A stretch of 53,667 bases of DNA from Spirochaetaceae bacterium (GCA_031277165.1 JAISLT010000052.1:1-53667); one strand, 5' to 3'; shown: positions 31,131 to 40,107, counted from the first letter of the stretch. Notes: generated by a model not told the origin, from the sequence alone. Numbers and translations are program-made.

Positions 31131-33857
31131 TCAATAGTTTTTTGTAATTTTGTTCCAGTTTTTTTCGTCAAAAATAGTATCCTTTACATGATAAAAAGAA
31201 GACACCCTGTCCAGTGCGTCGTTTCCGGGAAAATCCTGGGGCTGGGTGGATCCCCCAAGAAAAACGTTTACCCCCGCGGCCTTTTCCGGCGTAAAGGGAT
31301 TTCCCGTAAAGGGATTCCTGGGGTCCTCCACAAGGCCGGCGGCGGCCAGAGAGGGAGTGTCCGCATTGGTCATAAAGGCCATGTCTGTCCGCAGATCCCC
31401 CTGGGCGTTAAAATCCTTGAAGAGCAGAATTGGATTATAGGAAGTGTATTTTCTGTCCAGGGAGCCGCCGGGTACCGTTAGTACCTCGGCATGATCGGAA
31501 ACAATGATAATCCTGGTATTGTCGTAAACCCCCTGTTCCTTCAGGGTGTCGAACCATTTTTCCAGCAGTATATACGAAGCGGCGTTTACATGGTAGTACT
31601 GGAAAGAGAGGATGTTTCCGTTAAATCTGTCGGGGCCAAAATCGCTTATTTCCCCATTGACCGTGTAATCCGGGTACTGCAAAAATGACGGATCGTGGGC
31701 CATATTGGCGGTCATCATGGTAAAGGTATTTCCCCCTTCGGTGTACCCGGTAAGCCGGGGCAGGTAATGAAGGACCGCGTAACTTCTAAGGGCGCTTCCG
31801 GTAACCACGTCGAGCCGGGAATTTTTTACCGAAGCCCAATAACTGCCGTTGTCGTAGATTAGTTTTCGCAGAGCCGCGGGGGCGATGGAAAAGATACCGA
31901 ACATGGTAAAGTTGTGGCGGAGCAGGGCGTCGATTTTCACCTGGTCCCGGGGGGCGTCGTTTCCCAGTTCTTTTATAAACACGCCGTTGTATTTTCCGTC
32001 GAGGTTATCGGCCTTCATTCCTTGGCTGGTAAAATAGTTAATATCCATGCTGTTCTGGTAGTTAAAATAGGGAAGATCAAAGACCGAAACGGAATACCCA
32101 AGCTGCTTGAACAGGGTTGGCAGGACCATGTAGGATTCGTTGTGCTTGGTTACCATGGATTCCGTTCTTCGGTCCTGTAGTTTTTCCGGGGTATATTCAT
32201 ATCCGCCAAAAAGCGGGGGCGCCCCCAAAATCGTGGCCCTAAAAAAAGAAAGGGTATTTGGATAATAGACAAATCCACTGAAGGAACTTTTTAATTCCTT
32301 CCGCTCCTTTAGTATTTCGGGAAAATAGGCCCCCGAGGCTTTGTCCAGCATGATGATAAAGACATTTTTTCCCGTCCTGGACAGGCTGATTGCCGGTTCA
32401 AGCTCTTCCCGGGTTCCCGTCAGCTCCGTATTGCTTTTTACGGTTTTGCTGTGGGCGGTAAAACCCCGGTGGATTTCCAGGGCCTTTAAAAGGGACAGGC
32501 CGGAGACGGCGGTTAGAACAACGATGCAGCAGAGGGAAAGGATCCTTAGCTTGCCCGCATGGAACAGAAAAAGGACCAGGGCCGTTACTGCCAGAAGGGC
32601 GGCGGTGTTAAGGGCAAGGAATGCCGCCGGACCGGTAAAATCCGCACCGGCAAAGCGGAGCTCCCGGGAAAGCATTCCGTAGCTGCCGCCGAAGACAAAC
32701 ACATTTATAGTCCCGCCAAGGACGATCAAAACCATAAAAACCGAAAGCAGGGCCCGGACCTTTTTATGGGCGATGCTGTAAACATACAGGGGCCAAAAGG
32801 TAAAAATTCCCAGGGATATAAAGAGGGATGGCAGCAAAACGGAAAAGGGACTGGGATTAGCGGCTAAAAATGAAAATTCCGCGGGATCCGAAGCGGCCAC
32901 GTTAAAGGGTATGAATACCCCGCAGAGGATCCCCGCGGCGATACTAGACAGAATAGACAGTATATTCATGTCCCCGGATTTGTCCCTTAGCGCCGGGAAG
33001 AATCTTTTTCCGATCCGGTTAAAGATTCTGATATAGAGGGGAATAAGGCCGGCAAATACCGTACAGAACACCGCCAGGGCAGGGAAAAGCAGGCGATGGC
33101 TTCTGCCGGTAAGGCGGAAAAACCCCACGTATATGCAGAAAAGAACCATTATGCCCAGGACGGCGCCGTAGAGGATCCGCAGGGGATGTTTGAATTTGTA
33201 CACAACATTCTTTAAAAGCGAAAAAACATTATTACTGGTCCAGTAAATGACCAGGGCCGCGGGGGAATTGTACAGCAGGACAAGAAACACCAGGGCCATG
33301 GCGTACAACTGGACTTTTTCTTTTAGGGGAAATCCCCGGGTGTAGATTATTCCCGAGACAATATTTATCGCCGTCATTAGAACCGGCAGCAGGTTTATGG
33401 TCAGGGCGCCGGTTTTTATGAGGGCATCGGGGGAACCCAGATCCCGGATAAACAGGAACGGTTCCCCCTTTAGGACCGCCAGATGGGAAAGAAAATGATA
33501 TGCCGCAATAAAGAAGGGGATTTGGATTAACAGGCTTAGGGAACTTCGCAGGGCCATGATCGGATGGTAGTGATTTTCCCGGTAGTACATTGCCAGGATC
33601 ATGTACCGTTCATCCCCCTTAAAGCATCGTTTGATGGCCGCGGTTTTCCCGGCGAGCTTTTTCTGGACGGCCCTTTCCTTTTCCTGGAGGCTTTCCGCCT
33701 TGATGTAAAGGGGCAGGCAGAAAAAACTTACGATGACGCTGATCCCCAGGATCGCCGCACCGTGGTTGTTCCGTATTACCAGAATAAACAGGCCAAAGAG
33801 TATTTCCAGGATCAGTTCTATGGGGCCTATAATAATGTGGTATAAAAGATCAAGCAT
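31131..33857 (-). CDS. YidC/Oxa1 domain fused to extracytoplasmic sulfatase/phosphoglycerol-transferase-type domain, copy B
   Basis: The 908-residue protein has the same architecture as its convergent neighbour. The YidC part (about residues 1-230) has SLLIQIPFFIAAYHFLSHL and YNSPAALVIYWTSNNVFSLL, with Ser44 at the groove-Arg position. The middle has about seven membrane segments. The C-terminal domain keeps Asp505 (IIMLDKASG), Thr542 (FRATILGAPPLFGG), His721 (NMAHDPSF) and Asp788-His789 (IIIVSDHAE). A shared YPNTLSF block precedes the threonine in both. The two copies have diverged strongly outside these blocks, so the duplication is old or the genes were acquired separately. Its start overlaps the upstream glycosyltransferase gene by eight bases. 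Confidence 0.85.
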   Translation of the reverse strand: MLDLLYHIIIGPIELILEILFGLFILVIRNNHGAAILGISVIVSFFCLPLYIKAESLQEKERAVQKKLAGKTAAIKRCFKGDERYMILAMYYRENHYHPIMALRSSLSLLIQIPFFIAAYHFLSHLAVLKGEPFLFIRDLGSPDALIKTGALTINLLPVLMTAINIVSGIIYTRGFPLKEKVQLYAMALVFLVLLYNSPAALVIYWTSNNVFSLLKNVVYKFKHPLRILYGAVLGIMVLFCIYVGFFRLTGRSHRLLFPALAVFCTVFAGLIPLYIRIFNRIGKRFFPALRDKSGDMNILSILSSIAAGILCGVFIPFNVAASDPAEFSFLAANPSPFSVLLPSLFISLGIFTFWPLYVYSIAHKKVRALLSVFMVLIVLGGTINVFVFGGSYGMLSRELRFAGADFTGPAAFLALNTAALLAVTALVLFLFHAGKLRILSLCCIVVLTAVSGLSLLKALEIHRGFTAHSKTVKSNTELTGTREELEPAISLSRTGKNVFIIMLDKASGAYFPEILKERKELKSSFSGFVYYPNTLSFFRATILGAPPLFGGYEYTPEKLQDRRTESMVTKHNESYMVLPTLFKQLGYSVSVFDLPYFNYQNSMDINYFTSQGMKADNLDGKYNGVFIKELGNDAPRDQVKIDALLRHNFTMFGIFSIAPAALRKLIYDNGSYWASVKNSRLDVVTGSALRSYAVLHYLPRLTGYTEGGNTFTMMTANMAHDPSFLQYPDYTVNGEISDFGPDRFNGNILSFQYYHVNAASYILLEKWFDTLKEQGVYDNTRIIIVSDHAEVLTVPGGSLDRKYTSYNPILLFKDFNAQGDLRTDMAFMTNADTPSLAAAGLVEDPRNPFTGNPFTPEKAAGVNVFLGGSTQPQDFPGNDALDRVSSFYHVKDTIFDEKNWNKITKNY

Positions 33858-34677
33858 GATTTACAATTTTACGGAGCCGGGCCAGCGGGTTTATAATAAG
33901 CCGGTCAAGGAGGGAAAAAAAATGAAGGCGGAGCCTGAGTTTTTCTATCGCATACGCGGTCATTCCCAGCCTTCCGCAGAAATGCACCGCCATGGGAAAG
34001 ACCGGTTTCCCGTGTTTTTTAAAGCGGGCAATTCCCTTTACCGTATTGATCGTTATTTTTTCCGCCCCGATAAGGGTCCGGGAAAAACGGCCGTAATCCC
34101 CGTGGGGCTCTATGCCGAATTGGGCAAAACTGAGGGCAAAGAAGGGCTCGTCCGGCAGCATATCCCCTCTAAAGAAGGGCACATGAAACTCCTCCGGCCG
34201 TCCCATAAAATCACAGGCCGTGTCAAAGACCTTTTGGGCGGCCCGGTCGTTTTTAAAGAGCAGCATGCCGCTGTTAAAATCGGGCACCCAGGGAAATCCG
34301 GTTTTTTTAAGGGTCCGCTCCACGTCGAAGTACCAGATTCCGCTCTTTATAAGTTTGCCGGTGTACACAAAGGAAGAATCTTCCAGGGCTTTCCAGCAAA
34401 ATCCGGGGGATGAAACAACCAGGGAATCGGCGTCAAGAAAAAGCGTCATATCAAAGGGGGTATAAAGGTGCAGCCGGGTTTTTGACGCAAAGGGGTTTCC
34501 ATATTCGCTTTTGTACGGAAGAACAACATCGTAGTAGTCCTCCAGCATCCGGGGGCAGTCGGTAATAACGGCCCTGGGAATATCCGGGGCATGGAGCATG
34601 CAGGATATGCTTAGGTACCGGGCCTGAATTGCAAATTTCCGGCCTATGGCGATGGTTAAAATTCCCCGGGTTTTCAT
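33850..34677 (-). CDS. GT8-like glycosyltransferase (GT-A fold)
   Basis: The 275-residue protein resembles small GT-A glycosyltransferases. A DxD metal motif is visible in DMTLFLDADSLVV (about residues 75-87). The DFNSGMLLFKND segment around residue 130 is typical of GT8-type enzymes and helps bind the donor. A VHFCG histidine near the C-terminus fits the second metal ligand of that family. A basic tail may contact the membrane. Its stop overlaps the start of the leftward YidC-sulfatase gene, suggesting joint expression. The sugar is not predictable. Confidence 0.68.
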   Translation of the reverse strand: MKTRGILTIAIGRKFAIQARYLSISCMLHAPDIPRAVITDCPRMLEDYYDVVLPYKSEYGNPFASKTRLHLYTPFDMTLFLDADSLVVSSPGFCWKALEDSSFVYTGKLIKSGIWYFDVERTLKKTGFPWVPDFNSGMLLFKNDRAAQKVFDTACDFMGRPEEFHVPFFRGDMLPDEPFFALSFAQFGIEPHGDYGRFSRTLIGAEKITINTVKGIARFKKHGKPVFPMAVHFCGRLGMTAYAIEKLRLRLHFFSLLDRLIINPLARLRKIVNHA

Positions 34678-34738
34678 ATCACTCCGAACGGCGGCTGTAT
34701 TTTGTTCATATAAATTTAAATTCCCGGGAAACAGGCCG

Positions 34739-35575
34739 CTAACGCTGCCAGTCGCAGCGCCGGCAAATTTCCAGATTCCGCCGCCCCTGGAACAGATCCC
34801 TGTGGACCGCCAGGAAGGCCGGCGAGTTAAGCAGCTCCTTAAGGGAATGATCCTTTAGGCTGCCGAAGGTATAGTCGTTCCGCCAGTCCAGACAGCAAAT
34901 GCTTAGATCCCCGCAGCAATTAACGGTTATGTCCCGCAGCGTGGCGTAGCAGGGATCGCCGCTGTTGATGGGTCTTCGGCTGTAAATGTCTTCCCGGTCG
35001 TCCAGGTGGGAAAAATACACCCGGTAGGGAATGGCTGTTTGAAGCTTTGAAAGACGTTCGTGTTCTTTGAAATCATAGGAAGAGACGGTAATAAGCCATA
35101 TTTTGTGCTGTTCCAATTTTTGTAATGTTTCTTGATTTAAAAACGATCCGTTGGTGAGGATGAAAATTTTTGCCCTTGGCAGTTTTTTGTTTACATATCC
35201 GATAAAGTCATACAGCCGTTTGTCCAGCATCGGTTCGTTGTAGCGATGGAAGGCCAATTCTCCGCAGAATCCGTAACCGGCCAGTTCATTCACGACCTTA
35301 AAAAAGATTTCCGAAGAAAGAATTTTCTTTTCCGTGTACCAGGATACGGGACATTTTTTATGCCGGTGGGCATAATTACAGAGGTTCGACAGCTCAATGC
35401 TTATCCTGGAGATATGCCGTTCCAGCGATTCTTCGGCAAACGCTGGGGGCGGGGGAGGGTTGGGATCTATGGTTTTATCATAGGCCTGGTTAGTATGGGG
35501 GGGCTTAAAAATATAATTCCGAAAGGGTTTTAATATTTTTTTTATCTTTACATACAGATTATGGGAAATAATCAT
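34739..35575 (-). CDS. radical SAM / SPASM-type protein with unusual Cys spacing
   Basis: The 278-residue protein has a radical-SAM-like core and a SPASM-type C-terminus. The usual CxxxCxxC motif is not present: the corresponding segment reads LSNLCNYAHRHKKCP, with Cys66 and Cys75 nine positions apart and two His between. Downstream are FHRYNEPMLD (GEP-like) and IFILTNGS, typical of the barrel. The C-terminal cysteines (GDPCYATLRDI, NCCGDLSICCLDW, ICRRCDW) fit SPASM auxiliary clusters. It might modify a sugar or peptide in the glycan pathway, but no substrate can be inferred. The ATG overlaps the stop of the upstream TagF-like gene. Confidence 0.7.
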   Translation of the reverse strand: MIISHNLYVKIKKILKPFRNYIFKPPHTNQAYDKTIDPNPPPPPAFAEESLERHISRISIELSNLCNYAHRHKKCPVSWYTEKKILSSEIFFKVVNELAGYGFCGELAFHRYNEPMLDKRLYDFIGYVNKKLPRAKIFILTNGSFLNQETLQKLEQHKIWLITVSSYDFKEHERLSKLQTAIPYRVYFSHLDDREDIYSRRPINSGDPCYATLRDITVNCCGDLSICCLDWRNDYTFGSLKDHSLKELLNSPAFLAVHRDLFQGRRNLEICRRCDWQR

Positions 35576-36792
35576 CCTAGGGTCTCCTTAACTTTTACAA
35601 GAAAATCCACCGCCCCGGCGGCGGCTCCTCCGGGATTTTGCCATGCGGTATTTTTTGCCTTTTCCCGCTCTTCCCCTAGGCCTCCGCCGGAAAGGGCCTG
35701 ATGGATCCGGCGGGGAAGCGCCGCCGGATCCCCTATTTCCAGGCCAAAGGCCTTTACCGCGTCAAATTTCCAAAGGGGCCTGTCAAGGTCCCCGGCGTCG
35801 TACATCTCCGGGTTAAAGGAACTATGGGAATAAAAGATAGGCCGGTTAAACAAAAAGGCAAAGTCAAATATGACCCCGGAAAAATCCGAGACCATGACGT
35901 CCGATTTTGCCAGGGTTGTTATGTTTTCCGCATTGTGGTCCCACTCCAGGCCGGGGCTGTTCTTATACCGTTCCTCCAGCCGGGCAAGCAGGGCCGCTTC
36001 GCTTGTTTTTGACTGGGGGTGGGGCCGCAGAATTATCCGCCACCCCGTTTCAAGCAGGGGATCCAGCAAGGCAGGCCCCCAGACGTTCAGGAGCGATCCG
36101 GGACCCCAGGTGGGGGATACCAGCACCGTAAAGGGATGATCGTCTTCGCCGGGAAGGGAACTTAGGACCTCCCGGTACATGTCCAGGTAGGTACTCCCGA
36201 TTACCGGCAGTTCCTTGCGGCGGGTCGAGCGAATCCGCTCCAGGTCCCGGATTCCGGCAATTTGGTATTCCCCGGAAAGCAGGATCGAGTCAAACCAGTC
36301 GATGCCAAAAAGCCTATAGCAGGTGGCGTCCCCCGTGTCGTGCAATATGTGGGAATAGTGGCGGACAAATTTTGACCGTTTTAGCTGGTAGACCTCAAGC
36401 CCCGGGGTGGTCATAAGACAGACATCGGCTTCTAGAAAATTAAGGCGGGCAAAGGCCCGGTTACCGGCGCCGATATATTCCCCGGAAATATGGGAATAGG
36501 CACAATCAAAGAAGGGATCTTCCTTAACCGAAGTAAGGTACCGTACCGGTATTTTTCGCCGTTCAAATTCATCCAGAATGGGCTTGAAAACACACCAGTA
36601 CTGCCGGGCCTCGTTATAAATAACAAAGAAAAAACCGGGTTCCGCCGCCCTTTTTCCGGGAAATGCAAACTTCACTTTAATTATCAGGGCCCTAAAAAGA
36701 AAATACCCCGCGGCGACTAAGCTTACAAAAAGCGAAAAAAGCATGCTCCCGGTGCCGGGATCAATGTAAAGGGGATACAGACTAGAGAACAT
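35572..36792 (-). CDS. CDP-glycerol glycerophosphotransferase-like protein (TagF type), membrane-anchored, copy 2
   Basis: The 406-residue protein resembles the copy at 21826-23094 along its length. It starts near YPLYIDPGTGSMLFSLFVS with an N-terminal helix. The GT-B domain has HILHDTGDATCYRLFG, VSPTWGPGS, IILRPHPQSK and VSDFSGVIFDFAFLFNRPIFY. TagF-like enzymes build poly(polyol-phosphate) or place single polyol-phosphates. The N-terminal YIDPGTGSM motif is shared by both copies and is not part of the classical TagF catalytic domain. It lies between a radical SAM gene and a large membrane protein. Its 5' end overlaps that membrane-protein gene by 11 bases. Confidence 0.82.
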   Translation of the reverse strand: MFSSLYPLYIDPGTGSMLFSLFVSLVAAGYFLFRALIIKVKFAFPGKRAAEPGFFFVIYNEARQYWCVFKPILDEFERRKIPVRYLTSVKEDPFFDCAYSHISGEYIGAGNRAFARLNFLEADVCLMTTPGLEVYQLKRSKFVRHYSHILHDTGDATCYRLFGIDWFDSILLSGEYQIAGIRDLERIRSTRRKELPVIGSTYLDMYREVLSSLPGEDDHPFTVLVSPTWGPGSLLNVWGPALLDPLLETGWRIILRPHPQSKTSEAALLARLEERYKNSPGLEWDHNAENITTLAKSDVMVSDFSGVIFDFAFLFNRPIFYSHSSFNPEMYDAGDLDRPLWKFDAVKAFGLEIGDPAALPRRIHQALSGGGLGEEREKAKNTAWQNPGGAAAGAVDFLVKVKETLG

Positions 36793-38563
36793 TCTCCACC
36801 CCCGGAGGAATCAGTATATGAAAGGCAGCGCTTTCCCAGGCCGTGCGGTAGTTTTTTTCTTCGATAAAATCCAACAGTATTTTCCGGTCTTCTGCGGCTA
36901 CTCCACCGGGGCTTACACCGCCGCTGTCCGGCCAGGTTTTGCTTCGTATTTGTACCTTGGCCAGAACAATTACCGGTAAAAGGGGCCGTTCAAGCCGGGC
37001 TTTATCCAAGGCCCGGCGAAACTCCGTGGGCAGATACAATATGGGCCAGGAGTTATACAAGTAGGGTTTGGTTCCCATCAAAAAATGGACCATGGGGATG
37101 CTTTCAAACGAAAGAAGATAATCCCCCGGGCGGACGTACTTTTCCAGAGCCTCCATCAGGGCCTCTATTGCCGCCGCCCGTTCCTCCGTAGTATACTCTC
37201 CCCGTAACAGGGGGTGGTTCACCGGAGCGGTCATCTTCCACCGAATAGAATTATCCCGGTAAACATCCCGCAGAAGCAGGGGAATACCATAGGAGGTATA
37301 AAGCACAAGGATTAGGCCGATGATGTTTTTTTTGTCCGCGGCGCCTAAATTAACGGACACTTGGCGGCGGTTTTCTTTGTTTTTCTCTTTAACGGAAAAC
37401 AAAAGGGATAATTCCGGCGCTTCATACCAGAACCAAAAGACCAGGGGCAGCCCAAAGATAATTCCGTATGCGCCGACGGTCATGCCGGTGTCCGATCCGG
37501 TGGAAAGGGTACAGATAAGCAAGATTGAAATTACCGAAAGGAGCTTTTGTTTTTGGAAGGTTCTGTCTAAAAATAAAATGATGCAGCCGCAGCTAAGGGC
37601 AATAAGCCCTGCGCTGGAAAAAATAATAAACTCATCGGATTTTTGCCAGCCATACCAATAACTTAGGGCCCCCATACCCATGGCCGCGGCAATAAAAAAA
37701 AACCGCCGCAGCACAGGGGATCTTCTGGAAGCAAGGTTAACCAGGCATGAAAAGCCGAATACCGCCGAGGCTATTAAGAGAGCCTTTGCCCAGTGCCGCA
37801 GGAAACGCTTTACCATGTCGTTGCTGCCGTAGTTGGTAAACTCCTCTTTGGAGCTAAAAAGGAGATCCCCCAGGGAATTAAGGTACAATTCTAAATGACC
37901 CAGGGCCTTCATGATCGCCAGGGCCGCCGTCAGGGCCGCCGCCATGCCGGCAAAGAAAGAAAGAAGGTCCCTGGTCAACCGTGGGAAGGGGATTTTTTCA
38001 ACCACGCCGTTGTATAGGATTAGCCCGGTAAAGGCCAGGGCGCATATGTTGGGAAGCCTTGCCAGGGCCGCGAGGGTTAGGGCCGCACCGGAACAAAAAA
38101 AGAACACCGGGGAACTTCTTTCGAGTCCCAGAAATAAAAAAAAAGCACAGATTGTGAGGGTCAGCATGGAGATGTTGTTGTAATGGAGCACGGTGATCTT
38201 TCCGGCAAAATGAAGGACCATGCCCAGTGCCAAGGCGGCCCATAAAAAGTTTTTTTGTTTTAGTATTCCCTGGGGTCTTCCGTATATTTTGTACACAAAA
38301 AAAGCGGTTGCCCAGAAAATAAGCACCCCGGCAATTTTAAACGAAAGCAGCCCCCCCCAGCCAAACAGGGTGTTCCAAAGTCCTCCGATCATATTGGAAA
38401 ACCACAGATGGAACCAATAGGAGGTGCTTGCGGGGGCGAAAAAAAAATGTTGATAGTTTGACAGTACCCACCCCGTGTCGGTAAAGTCAATTCCCTGGAA
38501 CAGTAGGAGCAGGGGGACTGCAAGGAGAAAAAAGAAAAATAAAATGTTTTGTTTATGAGGCAT
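36782..38563 (-). CDS. multi-pass membrane protein, probable GT-C-type glycosyltransferase
   Basis: The ~593-residue protein has about 11-12 hydrophobic segments and a soluble C-terminal part of ~150 residues (RAAAIEALMEALEKYVRPGD, FRRALDKARLERPLLPVIVL). An early acidic pair (GIDFTDTGW, about residues 25-33) sits in the first extracytoplasmic loop, where GT-C enzymes place a catalytic Asp. No named family is certain. With GtrA just upstream and a GtrB-like transferase two genes away it fits the third member of a Gtr-type system, using a polyprenyl-phosphate sugar outside the membrane. The ATG at 38563 overlaps the gtrA stop; an upstream TTG at 38593 is less likely. Confidence 0.62.
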   Translation of the reverse strand: MPHKQNILFFFFLLAVPLLLLFQGIDFTDTGWVLSNYQHFFFAPASTSYWFHLWFSNMIGGLWNTLFGWGGLLSFKIAGVLIFWATAFFVYKIYGRPQGILKQKNFLWAALALGMVLHFAGKITVLHYNNISMLTLTICAFFLFLGLERSSPVFFFCSGAALTLAALARLPNICALAFTGLILYNGVVEKIPFPRLTRDLLSFFAGMAAALTAALAIMKALGHLELYLNSLGDLLFSSKEEFTNYGSNDMVKRFLRHWAKALLIASAVFGFSCLVNLASRRSPVLRRFFFIAAAMGMGALSYWYGWQKSDEFIIFSSAGLIALSCGCIILFLDRTFQKQKLLSVISILLICTLSTGSDTGMTVGAYGIIFGLPLVFWFWYEAPELSLLFSVKEKNKENRRQVSVNLGAADKKNIIGLILVLYTSYGIPLLLRDVYRDNSIRWKMTAPVNHPLLRGEYTTEERAAAIEALMEALEKYVRPGDYLLSFESIPMVHFLMGTKPYLYNSWPILYLPTEFRRALDKARLERPLLPVIVLAKVQIRSKTWPDSGGVSPGGVAAEDRKILLDFIEEKNYRTAWESAAFHILIPPGVENVL

Positions 38564-38975
38564 TAGTTTTTCGCTTGTCAATCTCAAAGACAAATATTCG
38601 CTGCATACAGTATGATATACCTGCGATTATTATCGATGCAATTGCCTGGCAAAGATAATTATTTATGTGCAATTTAGAAATAAAAATAAAAAGGAAGATT
38701 TCGTTTATCAAAAAAAGCAAACCATAGGTGCCTGCCATCCTATAAACCATTCTAAATGTAATGCCTTCTCTGCGATTAAAGGTAAAGCGAAAGTTAACAA
38801 GCAGGCTGAAAAAAATTGCAAAGACATAATCAAAGATCAGGGCAATATAATATGGTACATTAAAAAAAACAAGAATGGAATAAATACAAAATGTCAGTAC
38901 TGTATTTATTCCTCCTGTTAAACCAAATTTAACTATTTCCCATATAGTAAGCTTTTTTGTGAAAATCGTTCTCAT
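38553..38975 (-). CDS. GtrA-family membrane protein (polyprenyl-linked sugar flippase-like)
   Basis: The 140-residue protein has four membrane helices and the GtrA family pattern (KFGLTGGINTVLTFCIYSIL near the start, FFSLLVNFRFTF in the middle, FVF near the end). GtrA proteins are thought to flip polyprenyl-phosphate-linked sugars across the inner membrane for later transfer. The gene is clearly AT-richer than the genes to its left. It overlaps the wecE-like gene by 47 bases. Together with the GtrB-like transferase at 40094-41047 and the membrane protein downstream it forms one candidate Gtr set. Confidence 0.82.
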   Translation of the reverse strand: MRTIFTKKLTIWEIVKFGLTGGINTVLTFCIYSILVFFNVPYYIALIFDYVFAIFFSLLVNFRFTFNRREGITFRMVYRMAGTYGLLFLINEIFLFIFISKLHINNYLCQAIASIIIAGISYCMQRIFVFEIDKRKTNAS

Positions 38976-40107
38976 TATTTATTTTATAAAAACTTATTAC
39001 AGAATCCACAACCTCTAGTATTGCATCTGGGGTTATTCCGTACCACAAGGGCAGCCTTAAAAGTCTTTCGCTTTCTCTTGTGGTCCATTTATCTGTTCCA
39101 AGAAAAGATCCGCATTTTTTCCCTTGGGAAGAATTGTGCAAAGGTATGTAATGAAAGGCTGATCCTATTCCTTTTATTTTTAGATAATTCATCAAGGCGC
39201 ATCGTTCTTCAATATCCTTTGTTTTTACGTAGAACATATGCGCGTTATGTGTAACATTTTCTGGTATATGGGGCAACATAATATATCCCGAGTTTTCAAG
39301 ATCTTTCAAACCTTCCATATATAAATTCCAAGCATATATACGTTTTTTTTGAATTATTTCTGAATTTTCTAATTGGGCAAATAGATATGCCGCATTCAAT
39401 TCTGAGGGTAAATATGAAGATCCCTTATTAACCCACGTATATTTATCTACAACTCCTCTTAAAAATCGGGATCGATTTGTCCCCTTTTCCCGAATAATCT
39501 CTGCCTGTTCAATGTATTTTTCATCATTTATAATTAAGAGTCCCCCTTCTCCGCAGGAAATATTTTTTGTTTCATGAAAACTATAACAGCCAAATTTCCC
39601 AAGAGAACCTGAATTCTTTCCCTTATAACCAGACATAAAACTTTGAGCCGCATCTTCTATAACCGCTATGTCTCTTTTATCGGCCAGGGTGTTTATTGCA
39701 TCCATATCGCAGGAGACGCCGGCATAGTGTACTGGAATTATAGCCTTTGTTTTCTTTGTTATCGCCCTTTCAATCTTTGAATGATCAATGTTCATCGTCG
39801 TTGGATCAATGTCGACAAAGATTATTTTTGCTCCCCGAATGGCAAATGCATTCGCTGTTGAAACAAAAGTATATGAGGGCATTATAACCTCATCTCCAGC
39901 TTTAATATCAAGAAGAAACGCCGTCATTTCCAGAGCATGTGTACAAGACGTAGTCAAAAGGACTTTTTTTGCAGGGATATTTTTTTCAAACCAGGCATGG
40001 CATTTTTTAGTATACTCCCCATCACCGCAGAGTTTTCCTTTATGAATAACGTCTTCAATATAAGCCAATTCTTTTCCGGTAACGGGAGGAACGTTAAATG
40101 GTATCAT
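38929..40107 (-). CDS. wecE: dTDP-4-amino-4,6-dideoxygalactose transaminase (WecE/RffA-like)
   Basis: The PLP-dependent aminotransferase of the DegT/DnrJ/EryC1 family would convert dTDP-4-keto-6-deoxyglucose to a 4-amino sugar. The 392-residue protein begins MIPFNVPPVTGKELAYIEDV, a start shared with WecE, and has VLLTTSCTHALEM, EDAAQSFMSGYKGKNSG and the PLP-lysine context SFHETKNISCGEGG. Downstream WVNKGSSYLPSELNAAYL fits WecE better than generic members. rmlA and rmlB nearby make its substrate. The ATG at 40107 has GGAGGG upstream; codons back to 40131 are not family-like. Base composition is AT-rich. Confidence 0.86.
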   Translation of the reverse strand: MIPFNVPPVTGKELAYIEDVIHKGKLCGDGEYTKKCHAWFEKNIPAKKVLLTTSCTHALEMTAFLLDIKAGDEVIMPSYTFVSTANAFAIRGAKIIFVDIDPTTMNIDHSKIERAITKKTKAIIPVHYAGVSCDMDAINTLADKRDIAVIEDAAQSFMSGYKGKNSGSLGKFGCYSFHETKNISCGEGGLLIINDEKYIEQAEIIREKGTNRSRFLRGVVDKYTWVNKGSSYLPSELNAAYLFAQLENSEIIQKKRIYAWNLYMEGLKDLENSGYIMLPHIPENVTHNAHMFYVKTKDIEERCALMNYLKIKGIGSAFHYIPLHNSSQGKKCGSFLGTDKWTTRESERLLRLPLWYGITPDAILEVVDSVISFYKINNENDFHKKAYYMGNS

